From Ahrensia sp. (GTDB lineage: Bacteria; Pseudomonadota; Alphaproteobacteria; Rhizobiales; Rhizobiaceae), in the NCBI GenBank assembly GCA_002698425.1, contig NZXU01000079.1, positions 1 through 12,094 on the forward strand: a stretch of DNA of 12,094 nt. The letters are read 5' to 3'. Position 1 is the first letter of the stretch; every line of letters begins with the position of its first letter. Shown piece after piece: positions 1 through 5,499 of this stretch. The position numbers and the translations under genes were made by a program. Under the pieces are notes generated by a model. It searched no databases. It was not told the DNA's origin and saw nothing but the letters and a program-made list of their open reading frames with translations.

Positions 1-1045
1 AGACCTTGGTCACGCGGGCGCCTCCGCTTCCTCCGGGAGCAGCACCGTCGTTAGCGGCATGTGCGACCGGGGCTGCCGCAACGTCGATCCTGCGCGCCTG
101 CGAGCTAGCCTGGCTGGCCGCCTGCGCCTGCGTAAGTGCGGTTGCAGGTGCTGCCTGCTGCGGTGACACGACAAGGGCCGATTTCTCATCCCGGTCGGAG
201 GCGAGGCCGAACACGGTCCAGCCCGCGACCATCGCGCCGGCCACCTTGAGAACGAGGATCATCAAAGCGACATGAACCGCACCGATCATGAAGAAGGCCA
301 TCCCGGCCTGCGGATCGACCTGGCCGGGCGTGGCGGTTAATGCGGTGAGGATCGGCACGGCGAGTTCGAGCATGATGCTGCCGCCGAGCACTGCGAACAG
401 CGGGGCGAGCGCGCACAGGGTGAGCCCCTTGACCCAGCCGGTGAACAGTCCGCGCGTGCCATGGAACAGCGCCATGACCACGAAGATCGGCCCCAGTGCG
501 ACAAGCACGCCGAGCGCAATCTTGGTCGTCACCAACAGCCCGACAGTGCCGAGCATGAACAGCATCGCGCCCAGCCACATCATGCCTTCGGGCGAGAAGG
601 CAGTGAATTCCTCGTTCGCGCCGCTCGCTTCCTGAATGGCGATGAAAACGACGTCGATTTTCTGCGCGAAAGTATCGGTAGCAGACCCTTGTGCCCCGGT
701 CAGGATGCCCGCGAGATAGTCGGGTGTGGCCACGGCGAGGTTCCACACCACGCTCTGATAGGCGATCCAGCTGGTCGCGAAGGTCAGCACCAGGCCCAGC
801 GTCATCATGCGCGGGACGAGGCTGCGCACGCCGATATTCGTGCGCCCGGTCAGCAGGGCGAAGGCGAACAGCGCGATGAACAACGTAAGGACCAGCGTCA
901 GCACGGTGCCGAGCGAGCCGCCCGGCGCGAACAAGCGCCCGAAGGCGGCCGCGCTGGCTTCGCCCGCGATGCAGTCGACGCCGCGCAGCGCCGCGGCCAC
1001 ACCATTGCCGACCCCTTCGGCGGCTTGCTGGCAGTTCGCGCTCAT
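1..1045 (-). CDS. virB6: VirB6/TrbL-family type IV secretion inner-membrane protein, C-terminus cut by the window edge
   Basis: Polytopic inner-membrane component of a VirB-type T4SS, expected to form part of the channel base through which substrate leaves the cytoplasm. The frame is open from the ATG at 1045 to the window edge, so about 348 codons are visible and the stop lies outside. Hydrophobic segments lie at about residues 44-66, 80-100, 153-172, 175-196, 206-230 and 247-272, separated by a periplasmic-looking loop around 105-150. After residue 275 comes a charged start (SDRDEKSA) and then an Ala/Gln-rich, low-complexity tail, the usual VirB6 layout. The start codon overlaps the virB4 stop (ATGA), which implies translational coupling. 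Assignment rests on topology, gene order and general resemblance; VirB6 proteins are poorly conserved. Arg-rich open frames across the same stretch are shadows. Confidence 0.88.
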   Translation of the reverse strand, partial: MSANCQQAAEGVGNGVAAALRGVDCIAGEASAAAFGRLFAPGGSLGTVLTLVLTLFIALFAFALLTGRTNIGVRSLVPRMMTLGLVLTFATSWIAYQSVVWNLAVATPDYLAGILTGAQGSATDTFAQKIDVVFIAIQEASGANEEFTAFSPEGMMWLGAMLFMLGTVGLLVTTKIALGVLVALGPIFVVMALFHGTRGLFTGWVKGLTLCALAPLFAVLGGSIMLELAVPILTALTATPGQVDPQAGMAFFMIGAVHVALMILVLKVAGAMVAGWTVFGLASDRDEKSALVVSPQQAAPATALTQAQAASQASSQARRIDVAAAPVAHAANDGAAPGGSGGARVTKV

Positions 1046-3480
1046 TCCGCTGCCAAGCCGAGGGCTTCGACCCCCGCCCCGCCTTCATCGTTCGCGCCTC
1101 CGGGCCACTTCGTCCCAGTGAGCGCGGGAAACCACTCGCTGGGCGCATCGCCGAGCGCTTCGCGCAGCAAATCGAGACGGCGGACCGAACTTTCACGGCC
1201 CGAAAGCAGCGTCAGCACTTCGGGCGCGCCCGACAGGTCGAGCCGCACCACCACGCTGGCATCGGGCTGGCGCACAAGGAAACAGCGGCTGTGCGCAGGC
1301 AGCGTGCGGATCAGCGCGAGCTCGTGCTCGGTCAGGCCGAAGCCGTCGCAATAATCCTCTGGCCGGGCGCGGCTGTTGGGCATGAACACCATGGTCGCAG
1401 TCTGCTCGACCAATGCGGTAGAAATGCGGCTTTCGAGCGCATCGCGCGCCGACTGCGTGGCGAAACCGACTAGCGCGTTGCGTTTTCTGAGCGTCTTGAG
1501 CCAATCGCGGATGCGCGCGGCGAAGACCTCGTCGTCCAGCGCCTTCCAGCCCTCGTCGATCAGGATCATGGTCGGTTTGCCGTCCAGCCGTTCCTCGATT
1601 CGGTGGAAGAGATACATCATGGTCGGCGTGCGCAGCTTCGGGTTTTCGAGCAGCGCTGTCATGTCGAAGCCGAGCACGCGGCTCGTCAGGTCGAGCCGAT
1701 CTTCGGCATTGTCGAACATCCAGGCATGTTCGCCCTCCCCGATCCAGGCACCGAGACGATCGGCCAGATCACCCGGTTGCGGACGGCGGCTGCCCGACAG
1801 CAATTCCTTGAAGTGGCGCAGGCGGCGCAGCGAGGCGTCATTGGCATAGGCCGCGTCGACCGCGCCGGCGATGGTCTGTTCTTCCTCCGGCCCCTCGGCC
1901 TTGAGCAGCACGCCCAGCCAGTCGCGCAGGAAGGCCTTGTTGCCGGGCGTATCGGACAGGGAGAGCGGGTTGAAGCCGGTCGGCTCGCCCGCGCGGATGC
2001 TGTCGTAGCGCCCGCCAATGCCGCGCACGAACAGCTCCGCGCCGCGATCCTTGTCGAACAGGATGGTGCGGGGGCTGAACTTCTGTGCCTGCGCGGCGAG
2101 GAAGTTCATCACCACGGTCTTGCCCGAGCCCGACGGCCCGATGACCGAGAAGTTGCCCAGGTCGCCGTGGTGGAAATTGAAGAAGAACGGCGTCGCGCTG
2201 GTGGTCTCCAGCAGCGTCACCGCTTCGCCCCAGTGGTTGCCCTGCGCCTGACCGAGCGCGAAGCCGTGCAGGCTCCCGAAGCTGGCCATATTGGCGCTCG
2301 AGATCAACGCACGGCGGACGAGATAGCTCTCGTTGCCCGGGAACTGTCCCCAGAAGGCGGGCTCGCAATTGGTATCCTCGCGCACCGCGATCGCGCCGGT
2401 ATCGGCCAATGCGGCGGCGCAGGCAGCCATGGCATCGTCGAGACGACCGAGCCCCTGTTCCTTGACCATTACGGTCAGATGATGATCGCCGAAGCCGACC
2501 GCGCCATTACCCAGCGCATCGCGCGCGGCAAGCATGTCGGCGCGTTCTGCGGCGGCTTCCTCGTCCGCGCTCTTCAGGCGGCGGATGGCCAGGTCCATCC
2601 GCTCGCGCGCGGTCTGACGCTCGGTCGGCGCATAGCTTTCGCTCACCACCATTTCGAACGGCAGGCGCAGCAGGCTGTCGAGCAGGCCGGGAGAGGTCGC
2701 TTCGGGATAGTCCTTGAGGCCCAGGATTGCGGCAAAATCGGGCGTGCCCGAACCGCGCATCTCGATCGCATCGAGGCCGAAGCTGACCCGGCGATAGGGC
2801 AGCATGTGCCCCAGATCGACATCGTCGGCAGGCTTGCGCACGGGGCGCATCTCGCCGTTGTAGAGCGCGCTCAAGAGCTCCAGCATTTCCGAATTGGTAT
2901 GACCCTGCGGCCCGATGTAATCGCCGAGCGGGGTCGCACCGTAAGCCGATAGCGAAGCCACCAGCCCTTGCGAGGCGGCGCGCAAGCTGCGCAAATCCTT
3001 CGGATCGGCGTCGAGCCGTTCGCCGCCACCGCGCTTGAATTTCTTGCTCACACGTTCGGCAAGCCCCGCCTTGCCACGCGCCGGGCGGCGGATCAGCGTA
3101 ATGAACTGGTCGTTGACGAATAGCTGGCCCGAGCCGAGCCGCTCGCGCCAGCGCTCGTCGATATGGCGGCTGATCGGATCGGGAAACTGCGCCTCCAGCT
3201 CCACCGAAACACGGCGCCGGATGACGTGGTGGTAGAGAACGAAACGCGCATCGAGCGTGGAGCGCAGCACCACTTCGCGCGTCGCGGCATGGGCGTTCAG
3301 CGCGTCGCTGTCCTCGGTCTCGAACAGCAGGCCCGGCACCTGGATCGCGGTCATCACGCTGCCGTCGCGCAGCAGCATGGTGCTTTCATCGATCAGGCGA
3401 AGATAGGGTAGGCGATCGCCGGCGCGCGCTTCCTTCGTGCTCCACGCAGCGGCGCCTTTCCACTTGTCCTTACGCGGCAT
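1042..3480 (-). CDS. virB4: VirB4-type conjugal transfer/T4SS ATPase
   Basis: Cytoplasmic ATPase that energises pilus assembly and substrate transfer in VirB-type systems; 812 residues, normal for the family. The N-terminal half (about 1-420) matches the VirB4 CagE/TrbE region, including stretches such as LPYLRLIDESTMLLRDG and YLVRRALISSANMASF. The C-terminal ATPase domain holds Walker A GPSGSGKT (448-455), FDKDRGAE (about 475-482), Walker B with TMILIDEGWKAL (about 637-648) and FATQSARDAL (about 673-682). I chose the ATG at 3480 (MPRKDKWKG). The frame stays open further upstream, but that stretch lies inside virB3. The gene overlaps the end of virB3 by 11 bp, and its TGA overlaps the virB6 start. 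Its Shine-Dalgarno is weak (a G-run about 12 bases upstream), consistent with coupling to virB3 translation. Confidence 0.96.
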   Translation of the reverse strand: MPRKDKWKGAAAWSTKEARAGDRLPYLRLIDESTMLLRDGSVMTAIQVPGLLFETEDSDALNAHAATREVVLRSTLDARFVLYHHVIRRRVSVELEAQFPDPISRHIDERWRERLGSGQLFVNDQFITLIRRPARGKAGLAERVSKKFKRGGGERLDADPKDLRSLRAASQGLVASLSAYGATPLGDYIGPQGHTNSEMLELLSALYNGEMRPVRKPADDVDLGHMLPYRRVSFGLDAIEMRGSGTPDFAAILGLKDYPEATSPGLLDSLLRLPFEMVVSESYAPTERQTARERMDLAIRRLKSADEEAAAERADMLAARDALGNGAVGFGDHHLTVMVKEQGLGRLDDAMAACAAALADTGAIAVREDTNCEPAFWGQFPGNESYLVRRALISSANMASFGSLHGFALGQAQGNHWGEAVTLLETTSATPFFFNFHHGDLGNFSVIGPSGSGKTVVMNFLAAQAQKFSPRTILFDKDRGAELFVRGIGGRYDSIRAGEPTGFNPLSLSDTPGNKAFLRDWLGVLLKAEGPEEEQTIAGAVDAAYANDASLRRLRHFKELLSGSRRPQPGDLADRLGAWIGEGEHAWMFDNAEDRLDLTSRVLGFDMTALLENPKLRTPTMMYLFHRIEERLDGKPTMILIDEGWKALDDEVFAARIRDWLKTLRKRNALVGFATQSARDALESRISTALVEQTATMVFMPNSRARPEDYCDGFGLTEHELALIRTLPAHSRCFLVRQPDASVVVRLDLSGAPEVLTLLSGRESSVRRLDLLREALGDAPSEWFPALTGTKWPGGANDEGGAGVEALGLAAE

Positions 3481-3754
3481 AGGAATTGCACCCCCAGCGC
3501 TTGTAGTTTGCCACCCGCGGGCATTTCGAAACCTTGGTGATCCACAGGTCGAAGATGCGCGGTTCGCGCAGGCAGGCGAAATAGCCCACGCCATGCATCA
3601 CGGCGAAAACCAGCAAGGCCAGCCAACTGCCGGTGATAAGGAATGCCTCGGTCGTCACCATCCCGTTGATGATGAAGTAGTTATACGTCACCCCCGCGAA
3701 CATCTGCGGACGCGTCAGCGCGCGGTGAACGGGATGGCGGACGAGCGCGGTCAC
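3470..3754 (-). CDS. virB3: VirB3-like T4SS membrane protein
   Basis: Small inner-membrane T4SS component that works with VirB4. 94 residues from a GTG start at 3754, preceded by a strong AGGAGG five bases upstream. The frame could extend to 3802, but that adds residues inside virB2 and lacks this ribosome site. The N-terminus has the VirB3 signature of a basic and hydrophobic lead, HPVHRALTRPQMFAGV, followed by two hydrophobic stretches (about 24-42 and 43-61) and a C-terminal cytoplasmic tail containing CLREPRIFDLW. It starts one base after the virB2 stop and overlaps virB4 by 11 bp, so it is part of one coupled operon. The position between virB2 and virB4 agrees with the family assignment. 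Confidence 0.93.
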   Translation of the reverse strand: MTALVRHPVHRALTRPQMFAGVTYNYFIINGMVTTEAFLITGSWLALLVFAVMHGVGYFACLREPRIFDLWITKVSKCPRVANYKRWGCNSYAA

Positions 3755-3755
3755 G

Positions 3756-4058
3756 TCAGCCTCCTGCCACGCCCTGGATGCCCGCGACGATCGAAGCGGC
3801 ACCGAATAGGATAAACACGCCGATGATCACAGTTGCCCCGAAGCGCCAGTTAAGGCGGCCGGTCAGCATCATGAAGCCGACGGCAGCAACGGCCATGACG
3901 GCAACGGCGGTCGCGACATTGCCGAGCAAGGTCCCCTGCAGCCAGCCAAGCGCGGCAACGATCGGGCCGGAACCTGCGGGATCGGTGCCTTGCGCAAAGG
4001 CGGCGCTCGGGATCATCAGTGCGGCAAGCGCCGCCGGAAGGGTGATTTTGCGACTCAA
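3756..4058 (-). CDS. virB2: VirB2-like major pilin precursor
   Basis: Predicted T-pilus major subunit of the T4SS. I place the start at the TTG at 4058, which gives 100 residues (MSRKITLPAALAALMIP...). The TTG has GGGAG seven bases upstream and begins a clean signal peptide with a likely cut after AFA (residue 22). No ATG or GTG in the frame gives a sensible start, and further upstream the frame runs into the transglycosylase gene. The mature part has two hydrophobic helices (about 45-65 and 74-95) separated by the polar loop TGRLNWRFG, as in VirB2/TrbC pilins. The mature protein would begin QGTDPA and end in Gly, which resembles the ends of the Agrobacterium VirB2 pilin that are joined head to tail. 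It sits between the transglycosylase and virB3. Confidence 0.9.
   Translation of the reverse strand: MSRKITLPAALAALMIPSAAFAQGTDPAGSGPIVAALGWLQGTLLGNVATAVAVMAVAAVGFMMLTGRLNWRFGATVIIGVFILFGAASIVAGIQGVAGG
3760..3765 (-). promoter_or_regulatory. Ribosome binding site that decides the virB3 GTG start
   Basis: On the minus strand AGGAGG lies five bases before the GTG at 3754. It falls within the last codons of virB2, so virB3 translation is probably coupled to virB2. Confidence 0.8.
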
Positions 4059-4062
4059 GTAT

Positions 4063-4692
4063 CTACTCCCGTGAATGGTCGGAAAGACGGCCCATAATGG
4101 CCGCCACGTAATGCTGTGTTTCGCGGATGCGGGGAATGCCACCCGCGCGAATGACGCGCCCCGGCCCCGCATTATAGGCTGCCAGAGCCTTTTCGAGATC
4201 GCCGTCGAACCGGTCGAGCTGTTCGCGCAGATAGCGTGCCCCACCTTCGAGATTGGCGAAGGGATCGTCGGGATCGACACCGAGATCACGTGCCGTACCC
4301 GGCATCAGCTGGGCGAGCCCGCGTGCGCCAACGGGCGAAACCGCGTTCGCGCGCCAGCGGCTCTCCTGCCACACCAGCGCTTCGATGAGCGTCGGGCTGA
4401 GATCGAAGCGGGCGGCAAGTTCGGCAACCTTGGCCTTGTAGCTTTCCGGTACGAAACGCGCATGCTGGCCAGGATCGGCGACAGCGGCATCCGGAATCAC
4501 GATGTCGGCAGGGACTTCGGTCAGCGGCCCTGCGGATGCCAATTCGGTTTGGACGGCAGCCGACGCGGCGCCTCCGCCGGTTACCCAGCGCGCTCCGTCA
4601 GCGTCGACTTCCATGACATCCGCCTTCACAGGGAAGGCAGTCAGCACCGCGCAGGACAATCCCGTCACCAGCGCCAAGCGTGCGAGAATCAT
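4063..4692 (-). CDS. VirB1-like lytic transglycosylase (SLT domain), exported
   Basis: Periplasmic peptidoglycan lytic transglycosylase, probably opening the cell wall locally for assembly of the adjacent T4SS; first gene of the virB operon. 209 residues from the ATG at 4692, which has GGAGG five bases upstream; an in-frame ATG at 4728 would add 12 residues ahead of the signal peptide and is less likely. The signal peptide covers about 1-24 (cut after VKA). Residues 25-90 are a low-complexity linker. The SLT fold covers about 95-205: catalytic Glu110 in WQESRW, then GARGLAQLMPGTA (122-134), GGARYL (150-155) and ALAAYNAGPGRV (169-180), with Tyr195 near the end. All key motifs are intact. A housekeeping transglycosylase would look similar; the operon position is what suggests VirB1. 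Confidence 0.93.
   Translation of the reverse strand: MILARLALVTGLSCAVLTAFPVKADVMEVDADGARWVTGGGAASAAVQTELASAGPLTEVPADIVIPDAAVADPGQHARFVPESYKAKVAELAARFDLSPTLIEALVWQESRWRANAVSPVGARGLAQLMPGTARDLGVDPDDPFANLEGGARYLREQLDRFDGDLEKALAAYNAGPGRVIRAGGIPRIRETQHYVAAIMGRLSDHSRE
4066..4070 (-). promoter_or_regulatory. Ribosome binding site that decides the virB2 TTG start
   Basis: Minus-strand GGGAG ends seven bases before the TTG at 4058 and directly precedes the TAG stop of the transglycosylase gene. It is the main reason for accepting a TTG start. Confidence 0.7.
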
Positions 4693-4726
4693 TGCACCCT
4701 CCGTCCGGTCCCGATGGCCATGATAC

Positions 4727-4744
4727 ATGACAAGCGAGTGACAG
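4727..4744 (-). promoter_or_regulatory. Pho-box-like direct repeat upstream of the T4SS operon
   Basis: Read on the minus strand: CTGTCAC-TCGC-TTGTCAT, two 7-mers with a 4-bp spacer (11-bp period). Compared with the enterobacterial Pho-box pattern CTGTCA(T/C)-N4-CTGTCA(T/C), 13 of 14 positions agree. It lies 35 bp upstream of the transglycosylase ATG, a plausible activator position for the whole virB operon. I see no convincing sigma-70 -10 element beside it. PhoB binding is inference; another OmpR-family regulator could use such a repeat. Confidence 0.45.
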
Positions 4745-4789
4745 GAAGGGCAATGTGCTGTCGAACTGTCGCAAGGTTACAACACACAT

Positions 4790-4821
4790 AAAAAAGGCCC
4801 GCCTTCCAAAGAAGGCGGGCC
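4790..4821 (-). terminator. Rho-independent terminator of the TPR-like gene
   Basis: A perfect 11-bp GC-rich stem, GGCCCGCCTTC (4796-4806) pairing with GAAGGCGGGCC (4811-4821), with a CAAA loop. On the minus strand it is followed by six T (4795-4790). It lies 27 bp past the stop of the minus-strand TPR-like gene and shields the virB operon from read-through. Confidence 0.9.
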
Positions 4822-4847
4822 CGGTGGCTCTGCAGTCTTGCGAAGAA

Positions 4848-5231
4848 TTAGCGGAGCGAGAGTGCATAATAGCGAGCGAATTCGCCCTTGTCGAGCATGG
4901 CCAGGGCCTTGCGCGCGAGACGGCGCGAATCCACCCATTTTCCATCGGCGGTTTCGAGTTCGACACTGTCGCGCGCATTAGCGGCAGCCGCAAAATCGGC
5001 GCGGGCCGCCTCATAGTTGCCCGTGCGCGCGAGCGCGATACCGTGATTGATCAGGCGTGCCGGGTCGTCCGCGGCCAGCTCGTCGCATTTCTCGATGGCC
5101 GCACGGGCCGCGGCATTGTCGTTCGCGACTAGCTCTTCATAGCCCACATCGAAATCCGAATGCGGGTCTGCGACCACCTCGACCGGACCCTGCGCCATAA
5201 GCGCCAATGCTACACTTGCGATGATCGCCAT
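4848..5231 (-). CDS. Small exported TPR-like protein, function unknown
   Basis: 127 residues with a hydrophobic N-terminal segment (about 1-17) that looks like a signal peptide, though without a strong positive n-region, then DPHSDFDVGYEELVAN. One recognisable tetratricopeptide-type helical hairpin covers about 55-88 (DPARLINHGIALARTGNYEAA), flanked by Ala-rich helices that probably form further degenerate repeats. Such domains bind proteins; no catalytic residues are apparent. The ATG at 5231 has GGGAG seven bases upstream. The gene is monocistronic: a strong terminator follows, and the lipoprotein gene diverges from it. I recognise the type as common in Sphingomonadales but know no experimental function. 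It shares the divergent control region with the lipoprotein gene and may be co-regulated with it. Confidence 0.85.
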   Translation of the reverse strand: MAIIASVALALMAQGPVEVVADPHSDFDVGYEELVANDNAAARAAIEKCDELAADDPARLINHGIALARTGNYEAARADFAAAANARDSVELETADGKWVDSRRLARKALAMLDKGEFARYYALSLR

Positions 5232-5303
5232 TTCGGCTCTCCCATATCTGTTCTGCGGCTATGGGTGCCCTGTTTCACCGCATTCCGCAACAAAACTGTA
5301 ACA

Positions 5304-5321
5304 TTGTCATATTTCTGCAAT
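5304..5321 (+). promoter_or_regulatory. Pho-box-like site 1 in the divergent region
   Basis: TTGTCAT-ATTT-CTGCAAT: two 7-mers with an AT-rich 4-bp spacer, agreeing with the Pho-box pattern at 11 of 14 positions. The overlapping upstream sequence CTGTAAC (5296-5302) adds a further partial repeat at a different spacing. It lies 179 bp before the lipoprotein GTG and about 73 bp before the TPR-like ATG, so it could serve either gene. The match is weaker than the one at 4727-4744. Confidence 0.3.
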
Positions 5322-5383
5322 CCATGGGTTTGGGATGCGGTTTTCGACGAGGCCCCGGTGCTTCGTCGCATTAGTGGTCGAAA

Positions 5384-5425
5384 CTGCAACACAACGGTCA
5401 TGAAGCGACAAAAACTGTCACGAAG
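5384..5425 (+). promoter_or_regulatory. Repeat cluster upstream of the lipoprotein gene (Pho-box-like site 2)
   Basis: CTGCAAC (5384-5390) and CGGTCAT (5395-5401) sit at an 11-bp period and agree with the Pho-box pattern at 11 of 14 positions. A second direct repeat overlaps them: GTCATGAAG (5397-5405) and GTCACGAAG (5417-5425), 8 of 9 identical and 20 bp apart, about two helical turns. The cluster is 75-116 bp upstream of the lipoprotein start, suitable for tandem dimers of an OmpR/PhoB-type regulator. Regulator identity is inferred. Confidence 0.35.
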
Positions 5426-5499
5426 GCCCCCTAGCGGACGAGTCGCGATCAACGAATTCGCGAATCCAGTTCATCCGGTTTTTGAGGGGACCGTTACCC

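Larger units (their letters stand above)
5232..5499. promoter_or_regulatory. Divergent intergenic control region
   Basis: 268 bp between the minus-strand TPR-like gene and the plus-strand lipoprotein gene. It is visibly more AT-rich in 5281-5345 and 5381-5420 than the coding DNA. It holds two clusters of 11-bp-spaced CTGTCAT-like repeats (listed separately), a short inverted repeat CGACGA/TCGTCG (5345-5350 and 5363-5368), and two copies of the palindrome TCGCGA (5443-5448, 5458-5463). No confident -35/-10 pair could be assigned to either gene. Confidence 0.6.

Noticed and set aside
186..1196. 336-codon open frame on the minus strand overlapping virB6 and the end of virB4
   Set aside because: The product is very Arg-rich with no membrane segments, while another frame of the same strand gives a clear VirB6 protein with an ATGA junction to virB4.
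1603..2952. 449-codon plus-strand open frame antisense to virB4
   Set aside because: It mirrors a well-supported ATPase gene; long antisense frames are usual in GC-rich DNA, and no domain or ribosome site supports it.
5482..5499. TTG at 5482 as lipoprotein start
   Set aside because: It lies within the GAGGGG ribosome site and adds six residues before a lipoprotein signal peptide that is complete from the GTG at 5500.
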